DNA of 64,000 bases, from positions 26,883,143 to 26,947,142 of the forward strand of contig OZ025265.1 in assembly GCA_964019135.1 (NCBI GenBank). The letters run 5' to 3'. Below are positions 36,663-48,620 of the stretch, piece after piece. This stretch comes from Arenicola marina (Eukaryota > Annelida > Polychaeta > Arenicolidae). Both the position numbers and the translations under genes were made by a program. A model generated the notes under the pieces. The model saw only the letters and a list, made by a program, of their open reading frames with translations, did not search any database and was not told the origin of the DNA. Positions within the stretch are counted from its first letter, which is position 1; every line of letters begins with the position of its first letter.

Positions 36663-37715
36663 TAGAGAAAGTCCGGACCTTTAGCAATTGAAATGTAGGT
36701 TCGTCGCGCGCGACACCTGAGACAAAGTAACCCACGTATTGCGACTGCAGGATCCATTAGCCCGGCCCGTGTAACAGATACGCAGGCAGTCAGCCTGACC
36801 TAGCTCTGATCCCAGCCCAGCCTGGCTGGCGGCTGACGTCCTACAGGCCCGCATGCACCCGGCTGTTTATACATTAACACATAATCTTGTTCATCACTGA
36901 TGGCGGTTAATTAAAAACGTCACAAATCATCCAAATCAATAGCTAGAACGCTTCTACGGCCAAACCAAACAATTTCGAAGACGTGGATGTTCGATTCCAG
37001 GTGACTAACCTAATGTAATGTATTTCCGCAACACGTATAGGGTTATGGTTGCTGTGTTTGCTAGGGGGAGGCGGGGGGTGGGGGATAACCCCTTTCCTTT
37101 GGATAGAGCTTTTCGTTTCATAGTGAACTGAACCAAATATTGTATAATACCCCCTCCGCATGTCCCCCCACCCCCCTTTCACTCGTCGCTTTGCGGCGCA
37201 TGTGGGTACGAGCAATGCTGGGCAGGCTACTTTTGAGGCTGCCAGATTAGCGCGAGGTGTGAAGTGATCTGAACCAGACGACTTGATGTGACTGTCACTA
37301 CATGCAACTTAAATACATAGCATTCCATGGAACGAGGTCATTTAGTGGGCTGGATCCATTCACGGACGCCGCGCACATTGATGTAGGTTACACTGGTGGA
37401 CGCACCGACCCCAGCCAACGGTCTGTTGCCGCGCGCCCAAAAACATGGCGGGAAGTTCAATTTGCAAAAGCCATTTACAAGCCAGAAAAGGGTGGCATAG
37501 TCAGGGTCGGCTAGGCAACGTGAAGCCTTTGCCAATATCTTTAAATGTGTGCACATATATGTCCAAATCAATTGTACACATGCGCAATTCATTTTGACAT
37601 AGTTCCAAGTAGAATTAGACGTTTGTACAAATATTTCCGGTGTACACATACGCCAAAATCATTGGCTAATGACCCGGGACGGCAGACACATGGAGATCCG
37701 GCAGAGCATGGGGGT

Positions 37716-38250
37716 CAATCGTGATCCGAGGGGTCAAATAGGTATTTGATGTGCAAATCGAGATCACTGGAATCGGGATCCGATCAGTCGAATAGGGATA
37801 GGTAGGTTTCATCGGGATTCATAGGGTACAATCGGATCTAAAGCATGCAATCGAGGTCCGGAGGGGCCACTCGGGAGTGGTAGGACAGACAAGTATGGTA
37901 AAATCGGGTTCCGGAGTCGAATCGGGATCCGAGGGTTTGAATTGGGATCCGAGGGATCGAATCGGGAAGGAGTCGAGCACATCGGGATCCAGATGCTGCA
38001 TTCGACATGGTCGAATCGGGATCCATGGATGTCTAGGGTCGACCCCGATCCTACGGATCTCGATTCGACCGGATCCCGTTCGATCATAGGGATCTAGATT
38101 AGACCGTTGACATCAGAATTGTACCTTATTAGACCCCTCGGATCTTGATTGGATCCCTGGGGTTCTGATTCGACTCCGAGATTCAGTATTGGACCCAATG
38201 GCTACATATTCGATCCCTCGGATGACGATTGAACTCCGGCTTCTATATCG
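37716..38250. repeat. Degenerate ~19-bp array that switches orientation
   Basis: The left half repeats ATCGGGATCCGAGGGNTCGA-like units, for example around 37915-37995. From about 38040 the same motif appears as its complement (CGGATCTCGATTCGACC and CCTCGGATCTTGATTGGATC). The array as a whole is an imperfect palindrome centred near 38035. Units are badly decayed. Confidence 0.7.
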
Positions 38251-38369
38251 GACAACGGTTAAATCATAAACCACATTACGAAAGGGTCTACGGTAGGGAT
38301 GAACACCATGAATGTACCCTACGGGTGACGGGTCTCTTAGATTGACGATAATTAATTACCGGCCAGGAT

Positions 38370-40025
38370 GGGCCCCTTTGACGTCACCACGGGTCTGTCA
38401 GATGGTTACAACTGGTCAACACTTGCCCACCACGGGTCTGTCAGATGGGTTACAACTGGTCAATGGGCAGGACGGGACACTTGCCCAACACGGGTCTGTC
38501 AGATGGTTGACAACTGGTCAATGGGCAGGACGGAACACTTGCCCACCACGGGTCTGTCAGATGGGTTACAACTGGTCAATGGACAGGACGGGACACTTGC
38601 CCATCACGGGTCTGTCAGATGGTTGACAACTGGTCAATGGGCAGGACGGGACACTTGCCCACCACGGGTCTGTCAGATGGGTTGCAACTGGTCAATGGGA
38701 AGGACGGGACACTTGCCCACCACGGGTCTGTCAGATGGGTTACAACTGGTCAATGGGTAGGACGGGACACTTGCCCACCAAGGGTCTGTCAGATGGGTTA
38801 CAACTGGTCAATGGGTAGGACGGGACACTTGCCCACCACGGGTCTGTCAGATGGGTTACAACTGGTCAGTGGGCAGGACGGGACACTTGCCCACCACGGG
38901 TCTGTCAGATGGGTTACAACTGGTCATTGGGAAGGACGGGACTCTTGCCCACCACGGGTCTGTCAGATGGGTTACAACTGGTCAATGGGTAGGACGGGAC
39001 ACTTGCCCACCACGGGTCTGTCAGATGGGTTACAACTGGTCAATGGGTAGGACGGGACACTTGCCCACCACGGGTCTGTCAGATGGTTACAACTGGTCAA
39101 TGGGTAGGACGGGACACTTGCCCACCACGGGCCTGTCAGATGGGTTACAACTGGTCAATGGGAAGGACGGGACACTTGCCCACCACGGGTCTGTCAGATG
39201 GGTTACAACTGGTCAATGGGTAGGACGGGACACTTGCCCACCAAGGGTCTGTCAGATGGGTTACAACTGGTCAATGGGTAGGACGGGACACTTGCCCACC
39301 ACGGGTCTGTCAGATGGGTTACAACTGTTCAATGGGCAGGACGGGACACTTGCCCACCACAGGTCTGTCAGATGGGCTACAACTGGTCATTGGGAAGGAC
39401 GGGACTCTTGCCCACCACGGGTCTGTCAGATGGGTTACAACTGGTCAATGGGTAGGACGGGACACTTGCCCACCACGGGTCTGTCAGATGGGTTACAACT
39501 GGTCAATGGGTAGGACGGGACACTTGCCCACCACGGGTCTGTCAGATGGTTACAACTGGTCAATGGGTAGGACGGGACACTTGCCCGCCACGGGTCTGTC
39601 AGATGGGTTACAACTGGTCAATGGGAAGGACGGGACACTTGCCCACCACGGGTCTGTCAGATGGGTTACAACTGGCCAATGGGTAGGACGGGACACTTGC
39701 CCACCACGGGTCTGTCAGATGGGTTACAACTGGTCAATGGGCAGGACGGGACACTTGCCCACCAAGGGTCTGTCAGATGGGCTACAACTGGTCATTGGGA
39801 AGGACGGGACTCTTGCCCACCACGGGTCCGTCAGATGGGTTACAACTGGTCAATGGGTAGGACGGGACACTTGCCCACCACGGGTCTGTCAGATGGGTTA
39901 CAACTGGTCAATGGGTAGGACGGGACACTTGCCCACCACGGGTCTGTCAGATGGGTTACAACTGGTCAATGGGTAGGACGGGACACTTGCCCACCACGGG
40001 TCTGTCAGATGGGTACAACTGGTTA
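38370..40025. repeat. 58-bp minisatellite with ~463-bp higher-order repeat
   Basis: About 28 copies of a 58-bp unit containing CACGGGTCTGTCAGATGGGT and GGGCAGGACGGGACACTTGC or its GGGTAGG variant. A few units lack one G. Diagnostic variants such as GGGACTCTTGCCC recur at about 38939 and 39402, and blocks starting at 38851 and 39314 repeat over 463 bp (eight units). The array has therefore grown by duplicating multi-unit blocks. Open frames of up to 220 codons follow from the repeat. Confidence 0.95.
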
Positions 40026-40514
40026 ATTAGTTAAAACACCTTCTTATTTCAAGTGGGATTTTTTAAGCAATTGGGATTTGTATGAAATGTTTTCCTGTTT
40101 TCAAATCTGGCCCGTGTCACCTATTTCCATTGGGTTTCTCATATTCTTTGAGACCCTGGCCTCGTGGATCGAGATGCGTGGCGGAGCCACAATGTATCCA
40201 GCCCAAGCCACTTCACCTCTCCGCATGTGGCCTGTCGCTATCAGCCTATTAAGTTAAGTGCCACCACCCATCCCGCCCCGCCCTCCCGTCAGTGTACATG
40301 CGACCTGGCCGCCGATTTACTGCATGTTGGCCAATACAAATACTTGAGGCGAGAGTGCAATAATCGTATGGTTGGGTGAATCACGCCAGAAAAATGTGGC
40401 TTGTAGTACATTGTCTCAGAAGGCAAACTTCAGCCGGCGAAATCGTTTGACGTCGCTAGAGAGGGTATTAAGCGGTTTTACTTTCAAGACAAAAAAGAGA
40501 TGATGTGAAAACTA

Positions 40515-40712
40515 TTTATTAGGCTGACACTAACACTAGTAACAGGATGCACGATTACACAACACATTGCCTTTCAATTACATCATGCTAATGCTGCTAA
40601 TCCCTAGCCCCCCCCCCTCCCCCCTTCCCCTTCCCTTCACCGCCACACTCCTCCGCCACACTCCTCCGCGGCCAACTTAATCGGCGGCCAGGTTGAAGCG
40701 CTGCCAAAGCGT
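40515..40712. repeat. Interspersed repeat, copy 2
   Basis: Same family and orientation as 7255-7440: CTAACACTAGTAACAGGAT, TTACACAACACA, GCTGCTAATCCCTA, a poly-C tract, then GCCAACTTAA and GGCCAGGTT. Confidence 0.7.
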
Positions 40713-40967
40713 ACGTGCCCCCCCCCCCCCCCATCCCTCTCGCCCTCCATTAACCACCAGGCACTTACACACCCCATGTTTGAGTTAATTACTATCTATC
40801 TACCCTACCTCATGTCTTAAATCAAGCTCACCAAGAGGGCATCAGGACATCTGGCAGCCGCGCCTCCTTATATACCCCTCCCACACCCCCGCCCCGCCCT
40901 CCACAACATATCTGTCTGGACCTAGCAGCCCTAGCAGAGATTTTGCCATTATCGTACTTTTCACATT

Positions 40968-41092
40968 ATGTTTAATAATACTTCCTGACCGGGAAATGTG
41001 TGTATTTGGGCCCTCTTATCCTAGACCAAATGAGATTACTGTAACAGTCAAATGTCGAAAATGGGGTCTCAATAAGCACAAAAACGGCATGT
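40968..41092. repeat. Direct repeat, diverged copy at 41511-41620
   Basis: ATGTTTAATAATACTT, GTATTTGGGCCCT, CAAATGAG and AAGCACAAAAA-type blocks appear in order in both copies, 543 bp apart. Divergence is considerable, so the duplication is old. Confidence 0.65.
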
Positions 41093-43255
41093 TGCAATGT
41101 TTTCTTACCCTTGCCATTGACCTTGGTGCTTATCCTTGTAATAATTACATATTTGACCCATCGCAAAGGGAAAAAATATGTCCTTTTCTTCGAATATGTA
41201 TTGCATGCTTTAAATAAGTGATAAATGACAATGAGGAATAGTATTATAAACATTGTATAGGGCCAGAACATAGGAAATAGGTGTTGTGGATCTTAGGGAA
41301 TTAAAAAACCGTAATTTTGAGGGTAACACAGTTGTCTTTACATGTTCTGGATAGAACACTGTCTTTTCATGTTCCTATTCAGAAAATATGAGGTTTGATT
41401 AAAGATGAAAATTCAAAGAGTCAAATTTTTGTTCAAAGAAAGTCAATGTTGTTAATGGAAAATGCGTTATGGTAGCTAAAGTAAGCCAGTTAAACAAGCA
41501 ATTTCACAGTATGTTTAATAATACTTTTTAGCCGCCCAATGTATTTGGGCCCTTATTCTATAACAAATGAGGTCACAGTCTAATGTAGAACATGAGGTCC
41601 CAATATGCACAAAAAACGACAATCGTAACCCTAAATATCGCGCATAGCGTGCATATTTCCGGCTGATGGCGCTATATATGACATCCCAGTTTTGCGTAGT
41701 CTATTGCTCTGTTATCATACGTTATGTTGACTTCCGTTCCAATATTGTTCTCGTTACTGAAGCAAATAGTGCAGTTGGTTTATTTTCACCTACTTAGGCA
41801 ACAGCTACCATCACTATGATTTCATAAGTAGTTTCTTTCAGGGTTGATGCACTCACTCCTGTAGTAGCTTGATCACGCCTGACACCCATATCAGAGGAAA
41901 CATAAACCAGAGGAAACATAAACCAGATGCTCTCTTAGCCCCTCCACACCCCGCCCCATTCCATAATAACGTTATAATAGCCCATCCCACCCGCAACTCC
42001 CCCATCTCTCCTTCGTCTGAACCCACACACACGCTCTAATAGCTGCCCCCCCCCCACCCCACGCCGCGTGAAACGCAGCCCCGTAGAGACCCCTGTGTCA
42101 TGTAGCGTACTCTCTGGCGCGTCTGCGCCCGGCCGCCACCTTTCTGTCCAGATAAGATGGACGTCGGACGCAGGTCAGCCAGTGCAGAGGGCGGGAAACT
42201 GGTCAACGGTTCGCTAATGTGCATGCATGGTGGTTGAATACTCATGAAACATGTCCTTCATTATCAGCACTCAGCATTATGGCGCAGGGTAGTATACACA
42301 TGTAGGGTGGGTGGGGGGGGGGGATTACCAAACGTAGCCCCAGCAAACACGTACCAACAATGCCTATGACCGCATTAAATTTAAGCGAGACTAGCTAATT
42401 ATAAGTTATAATATATAAGTATCTATATAAATATATATCTGTATATGTGTTGGCTAATACTTCAGTCAGGCGTCCTGATCTCTAATAAGCGCCGGTCTAA
42501 TATTTGCGAGGACACATAGCTTGTATTTTGAGCGAACAACACATACAGCGGAGCCACGGACGATAGAGATAATGGGTACACACGACATCGATGGAAAATG
42601 CAGGTTTCTGCTCAGGGGAAAGAAGAACAGGGGAAAAAAGGTGTTATTTGTGTGATACGTATTTGTTTACCTAGCTATACATAGTGCCCCCCGCACCCCC
42701 CCCCCCTCCCGCCTCGGCGGTCGCTTGGTCGTCAAGACGAAAGTAACTTTCGTTGAACAAATGCACTTTAGGTACTTTAGTAAGTAAATGTGTTACATTA
42801 AATACAGTTTGGTTTGGACGGAAGTAAATTTGGTTCGCCAAATGACTTTTTGTCACAACGTGGGCAGAAGCCCATAATTTTTTATATGGGTGTTACCTCA
42901 CTCGTGGCTGCGCACATGGCGTGCCAAGGTGGAAGGAAATACATATTTTCTCAGGCACCACTCGCACCCCATTGGCCGGGAAGGGGGGGGGGGGGGCACT
43001 AGATGTATTTAGGTATATACATATGTGTCGCCCAAATGACCACTTTTGTCGCCATTTTTCTCTCAATCCCCGGAGCAGAAATCTGGAATTCCTCTCGATG
43101 TGCCTATCTGAGACTGAAGTATTTTTTTTAATTGCAGCTATTGACTATATATTCCAGTTCATGTCGAAAGTGTTCAAATATTTAACCACCATAAACTTCG
43201 CCATGATTGCCAGTGTCTATCCCTCCCGGATGTCCTCCCGAAGTATTCCCATGTG

Positions 43256-43640
43256 TCGGAAGGAGAAGGGGGGGAGGGGGGGCTTGTCCGTTTGTGGGTG
43301 TGTGTTTCCAGGGGGTGGTTATCGTTCAGGGGGGAATTGTCCGGTGGCAACTTGCCGGGGGGGACTGGCCCAAGGGGAACATTTTCCAGGTGGGGGATTG
43401 TAGTGGGGGGGGGGGGGGGGCGTTGTCCGGGGGGGAACTGACTGGGGGGGAATTGTCCGGGGGCAATTGTCTGGGGGGAAGTTGTCTCGTAGGGGGGAGT
43501 TGTCCGGGGGGAAGTTGTCCTAGGGGGGAATTGTCCGGGGGGGAATTGTCCTAGGGGGGAATTGTCCGGGGGGGAATTGTCGGGGGCGTGGGAGTTGTCC
43601 GGGGGGGAATTTTCCGGGGGAGGAGTTGTCCTAGAAGCGG
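43256..43640. repeat. G-rich minisatellite
   Basis: Irregular tandem units of about 16-22 bp built on GTCCGGGGGGGAATT. The G runs of four to more than ten are candidates for G-quadruplexes. The proline-rich frame on the minus strand is a by-product. Confidence 0.85.
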
Positions 43641-46564
43641 ACAGTGATAGTGAGACCCAAGTGGAGAGGGGGAGAGAGAACCATACATTGGGCAGGGGCA
43701 GACAATGTGGGAGACAGATCGAGAGAAGGAAAGGGATACACACATGGGCAACGATGGAAAGAGGAAGAGACGTAATAGAGATAAAAACGGAGCTATTAGT
43801 AGGCATAAATAGAGAGAAAGAGACATACATAGTCTTCTAGTGTAGGATGTTTTCTTGCTTCCAGTCGTTCCTCTACATTGCATCCCCTACATTGATTGAT
43901 ATATTGCGACCGAGCACCAAAGTTCGCTATGTGTATCATGGACATAACGTAGTTTGGGCGCCAAATTTAACCGTTCGCTCTTGCCCGATAGCCCATGCGA
44001 CTATACCGCCGTCTAGCAGAGGCAGGCGAGTCCACACACAGAACTGTCGCTGCATGTCGAAACGAAACTGGAGACGATAAAGCTGTCACCAATGGTGTGA
44101 AATACCGCGACGCCGTCAGGCAAAGCTGGAATGATTTCTCAGCGGGAGGAGGGAGGAGGGAGGAGGGAGTCTGTGGGGCGGATTGAGGATAGACGCTGGG
44201 CCGGGGAAGTAGAGAGAAACCCACGAGGCCTATAGACCCTTCTTAATATTATCTCATGAATAATCCAGAACGAGGCTACCATGGCAGCGGTCCTACTGCA
44301 TGCGGCGCTATAACATGGCGACTGGCACTAACCTCTCGGGTGTTTCGCATAATCCGTCGGTTACACAGAGCAATCTTGACTTTTTATCGTTCCTGGCTAT
44401 ATATTTACATTTGTTGAAGAATATGTCACAAAGTGTAGTAAATCGTCAGGACATAACCACACCAGCAAAGGCTAGTTCAACGTTTAAAGTTCAAAGTTTA
44501 TATCCATAACATGAGAGGCAAGTTTGTTTCTTTATGAAACTGTCATGAAAGCAAGTCCTGGCGTATTCCAAAACTTCCCAAGATACCCTTCAGTACACGA
44601 GCCTGGCATTTGAAAAAGTACACTGAGGCTGATGACAACAGCAGAAGCTTGTAATGGAACATCTAAAATCTGGGGGTCACTCCACGGATCGTCTAGCTAC
44701 GGCTAATAAATAAATCGGGTTGAGACGATAAAGTGCACTTGATCAATTAATATTCGAATTAAAAATATAACTATTGCAATAATAATAATGCTTCGTGTTA
44801 CATTATAATTGCATTAATTATTATCGTTCAAGCAGTGGATGCCGGTTGTAGGCATATATTGCAGGAGTCTTTGCAACCTGAAGATGCTGGGCTGACGGTT
44901 CGAGCCACATGGTAATTAGAAAAGCCTGTAAGAAAAGATTATCATACCAAAACGCCCAATGACTATTTATTTTCTCATCAATTCAATGTCTTTGTCCCCT
45001 TCAGCCAAGTTTGATTGAGGTTCTTGTATTTCTTTCCGGGGAATTGCTTTTCATTTGCACCTGTGTCAGATTTCTTCTATCACTTGAGGCTTCTCTTGGA
45101 CAGCTTCAGTGGTATATGTGTCGGATGTGTATGTATGTGGGTCCTACAATGTCATGAGAAACACACCTAAGCATGTTGATATGTTTTGTTTACAGCGCGA
45201 TGTCTTTTTCTAGCTCCCATATGTTATATAGTGGGTAAGAATATATGCGGACGATATAAACCACAGTAATGTTCCTCTATTATGCACCCAAACTTGACGT
45301 GAGTCTGGAGGGACCGGCGCCACGTCTTTCTTAAAGCGCTCCAATTAAAATCGTCTTTGGTAAATTGCTCCCAGCACATCAGTGCTAGTTGTAATCTGTC
45401 AGAAAGAGGAATAGTAAATACATGCAGAATTACATGTATTAACATATCCCCACCACAGTACTCCATGGGGTAACCCCGCAAGAAAGAGATGGCCCCAGAG
45501 GTGACTGTATGGAGGTGGAGACTGCCCCATTAATTTGAGATAAGGCCAACTGACACATAGGACACGCCATTAAATTATGTGTTTCTCATTTAGTTTTAAC
45601 CACTTTAAATAATCAAAATATGATTTAACTTCTTCATTTAGCTCTTTTCAAGCTACTGAGTTGTTGTTGTTGAGTCAATCCATGCGTCATACCTCACTGT
45701 TCAGTGTCAAGGGTAAAAAAATAAATCTATCACATGAAGCCAAGAAACAAAATTGTGACTATCATTGGCCTTAGGCAAGACGGGATCTGGAAGGGCCATC
45801 TGGTTTCAATGTCATCTTCACTAGACCATGCAATATCCAGATAGGATACCGGTAGGCCTTGCCAAGCGACGACTTGTTACTGTTAGTGACCCTCTGTCCA
45901 ATGTAGGGTCAGTATTGTAGTTTAGGCGATACATTGGACTATTCCCTTCAAATAACAGTGGCAATAAGTGAACGAATACCTAAAAATTAGGCCAACCATC
46001 ACTTCGGATATTACCATCCATTCTTGGCGTATTTTTTTGTCATTGAGCAGTTGGTGGAAGCTGTTTTCAGCTGCCATTCACACAGTAGGGAACACATCAG
46101 TGCGCCATGTTGCCACCGACGCTTCGCGTTGCTGCGCGGGCAGCCTCGTTCTGGTGCCGCATGCATAAATTTTGAGAAGGGCCTATATGTGTAGCACAGA
46201 GTTGTTTTTATGTTTAAGAAGTACAAACTTTCATTTTGTGAGGTAGGTTGATTGGTGGACCCCCCTCCCCCTTTTTTTAAAGAATAACGCTATCTGAGGC
46301 GTGCCCCCCCCCCCCCAGTCGCAAGTTTGAATATACCCACCCCCCCCCATTTTTTAATTCCTGGATCCGCCCCTAACAAATTATGTCGGAGTCTTTTGTC
46401 CAACATCATGTCACAAGTCTGCAGTTATGATAGGAATACATTGTATGATACAGATCCCAGACCGCTTGTTCATCAAAATAAAGTATGATTGTCTTAAATT
46501 AAACCGTGTATAATCATATGCGAGCATTTGTTTAACCGCACGCACCACTAACACCGAACCCCCC
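43641..46564. other. Element D interior, right part
   Basis: No gene recognised. GAGAGAGA-type purine-rich sequence fills 43640-43830. A GGTTCGAGCC motif near 44898 resembles a B box but lacks a clear A box. A short GGATCCGCCCCT end-like motif follows poly-C runs near 46365. The segment 46135-46190 resembles 24606-24665. Confidence 0.4.
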
Positions 46565-46739
46565 ATGCATCCAACCCATATGAAGTATTTCCCAGGAAAC
46601 AGTGTTGATTATTGTCAGTAATTAATATGCATTCAAATGTAGAGTTGTACCTCCTATAAGCGAATGATTGACAGCGACTGGCCGGGGTTGCCACGGACAA
46701 CTCCGGCCCAGCCACAGCTCAAGAGCCTCGGTTCGAGTG
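46565..46739. repeat. Diverged tandem duplicate of the right TIR inner part of element D
   Basis: CATCCAACCCAT, CCCAGGAAACAGTGTTGATT, CAGTAATTAATA and TAAGCGAATGATTGACAGC repeat the sequence at 46752-46865 in the same orientation, with many more differences than exist between the two TIRs. The left end of D has no equivalent copy. Confidence 0.8.
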
Positions 46740-47499
46740 GCCCAAGCCCATTCATCCAACCCATTCGATGTATTACCCAGGAAACAGTGTTGATTATTGT
46801 CAGTAATTAATATTCATTCAAATATAAAGCTGTAGTTCCTGTAAGCGAATGGTTGACAGCCACGGCCCAGGCATTGCTCACGAGCCTCGGTTCGAATGGG
46901 CTCGGATAACTACGGCCTAGCCATTCCTTGCGAGTCTGCGTTTGAGTGGGCCGGGGTTGTTCGCTGATAACTGCGGCCTACCCATTGCTCACGAGCCTGA
47001 ACTCGTGTGGGCCGGGGTTACCACATTATAACTCCGGCCTGCTGTCTTGGCATCGCATCACATCTGGTTTCCCGTGTCGGCCAGGCCATTTAAATTTTTG
47101 GCGCGAACGCGTGATTCCGGAGATTTCGTTATTCCGGTTTCAAATAATTCGGTGTTTCATGTAAATTTTGTGTTTAAACAAAGAAATGAGATGGTTTTGG
47201 TGGCTTTACTGATATACGACCACGATACGCCTACCCCGTAGTGGTCGTATATTTACGCCCTCTTTTGCGACCGCGTACGATTTGCGACCACGTCGTGCAA
47301 CCGACGTATGGAGGGCGTACCGTATACGACCGCGATACGACCGGCGTAAATTTTACGACCGCTTGGTGCAACCGGCCCCAGGGTCGTAAAAGGGTCGTAA
47401 AAGTGTCTTAAATCGTGTCTTGAGCGCCCGTTCACACGGGGAGACTTCGCGCGTGCCTCGGGTGCGGTGGAAAAGTTGCCGCGTGGGAACCGGGCTTTA

Positions 47500-48620
47500 T
47501 TGGCACAGCTAGGGAGCTTAGTCGGTTGTTGTGTACCCCCGCCCGCCCACACTCACCCCCACCCCGGCCATCGACCCTCTTAGCCTGAGCGAGAAGCGTG
47601 CATTTATGCAGTGGCACAGGCGTCACAGAGGCGACAGAAAACCTGGGACTTGTCAATCCATCGCTGTCCTCTATTTCTCCACGCACGACCCCCCCCCCCC
47701 CCCCCACTACACAGTGTAGTGGTCTCGCCCGGGACTTTCACGCTCACTCGTCGTGGAGAAGGCGAGTTCAACTCCCTCACTACAATGCAGGGGAGTGCTG
47801 TGCGAAGCCCTTGACTTGACACCCTACCCAATGACTGTGCTCTGTTTCTCCACGCTCGCCCCACGTTGTAAAGTCGAGTCCGTTCTCTCTCTATACCACA
47901 TAGAGCAGCGGTCTCGCTTATTTCACGGCTTGCTTGCCGTGAAAACCCCGGTTCATTGGGTAGGGTGTCCCGGCCTTTTCACGGCGAGCAAGCCGTGAAA
48001 TAAGCGAGACCACTGCACTACCGATCCATGTGGGTTAAGGGACCTGGGGGGTGGGGGGGGGAGGTAATCATAGGATGAAGATTTCCCCCATTTCCCCCAT
48101 TGCTTAGCATGAGAGAGAGCTATCCCTATGCGTGAGCGACTCGATCATCGTCATATTCAGTCTATGACAATCTGTCCCCCCCCCCTCATCCCCATGTCCC
48201 TATGCCAAGCCGCAATGATCTTATTCATATTCTCTGTTCTCCGAGCCAAATTTGTACTATAGGTGTCACTGGCGTGTAACGAATATGTCACTTCCGATTT
48301 CTTTATTCACAGGCGATAATATGGACTTTTTAGGCATTGTGGGCGATAACAGATGAAGCTTCTGATTTTCACGTGAGAAACTCGGGATTTTCACGTTAAG
48401 AACTCGGGACTTTCACACGCTCTCTGTCTCTACGTTTTCACGCGACCGTCGCGTGAAAAAATGAAGTCCGTGGAAACAGCGAGACGGCACTCAGAACTCG
48501 CTTTTTTCACGTAAAGAAGTCGGGTTCTCCACGGACTCGCATTTTAAACGCAGTTAATTTGGGTGGTCTCGCACTTTTCACGTGAAAGTCCCGGGTTTTT
48601 CACGGACTCGCGATTTTCAT
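47500..48620. repeat. Inverted repeats with GGTCTCGC motif
   Basis: A strong hairpin at about 47908-48012: arms with TTTCACGGCTTGCTTGCCGT and its near-complement, stem of about 38 bp, loop of about 30 bp. GGTCTCGC or its complement recurs at about 47720, 47912, 48000 and 48570 next to CACG/CGTG-rich text. This suggests several short related elements or their fragments. No gene recognised. Confidence 0.6.

Larger units (their letters stand above)
34649..37715. other. Element D interior, left part
   Basis: No gene recognised. Segments 35470-35560 and 49380-49460 share CAAATGAGA and GAAATGGG-type motifs. Poly-C-rich text occurs at 34960-35100. A B-box-like GTTCGATTCC lies at about 36980-36989 without a convincing A box. 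Confidence 0.4.
40026..43255. other. Element D interior, right of the 58-bp array
   Basis: No gene recognised. Several dispersed repeats (listed separately) and poly-C runs near 40607, 40717, 42047 and 42700 occur here, as do poly-G runs near 42310 and 42985. An 18-bp direct duplication (AGAGGAAACATAAACCAG) sits near 41894-41928. Confidence 0.45.
34233..47156. mobile_element. Element D: 12.9-kb large transposon, TCAT duplication
   Basis: Termini AACACCGAATTATTTGAAAC and its complement. TIRs are about 415 bp (34233-34648 and 46740-47156) with only a few differences. The 4-bp TCAT at 34229-34232 is repeated at 47157-47160, and copy A shows a single TCAT at the empty site. Each TIR contains three diverged ~62-bp subterminal repeats with GGCCCAC and GCTCGTGAGCAATG motifs. 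The interior is minisatellites, dispersed repeats and non-coding DNA, and I see no transposase, polymerase or capsid-type gene. It is therefore a very large non-autonomous DNA element, superfamily undetermined. Low TIR divergence suggests a fairly young insertion. Confidence 0.85.
33343..47379. mobile_element. Element B: second copy of A, split by element D
   Basis: The left part (33343-34232) and right part (47157-47379) together match copy A end to end, about 1.1 kb. The two copies are closely similar. B lacks a roughly 50-bp segment present in A near 32800-32850. The right terminus has the same GCTTGGTGCAACCGGCCCC end as A. Confidence 0.85.
30329..47496. mobile_element. Element C: TTA-flanked transposon, host of the nested set
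   Basis: The left end reads AGCCCGGTTCCCACGAGGCA and the right end, complemented, AGCCCGGTTCCCACGCGGCA. Similarity continues through AACTTTTCCACCGCACCCG. TTA flanks both ends (30326-30328 and 47497-47499), the target preference of PIF/Harbinger elements. With later insertions (E, A, B with D) removed, C is about 400-450 bp, so it was a MITE. The right inner part (47380-47440) also carries GTCGTAAAAG repeats. The Harbinger assignment rests on the TTA duplication only. Confidence 0.75.

Noticed and set aside
36935-37020. tRNA gene or SINE with GTTCGATTCC
   Set aside because: The B box is good, but the A box and arms are not convincing.
38312-39976. 220-codon frames with GHLPTTGLSDGLQLVNG repeats
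   Set aside because: By-product of the 58-bp array. Identical frames recur at the higher-order period.
38370-40025. CRISPR-like regular repeats
   Set aside because: Units are contiguous with no unique spacers, and the context is eukaryotic.
43174-43830. Proline-rich 218-codon frame on the minus strand
   Set aside because: It is the complement of the G-rich minisatellite.
44884-44910. GGTTCGAGCC as a B box
   Set aside because: No A box at suitable distance and no SINE body recognised.
34233-47156. Element D as a Polinton
   Set aside because: The target duplication is 4 bp, not 6, and no polymerase, integrase, ATPase or capsid-like sequence was recognised inside.
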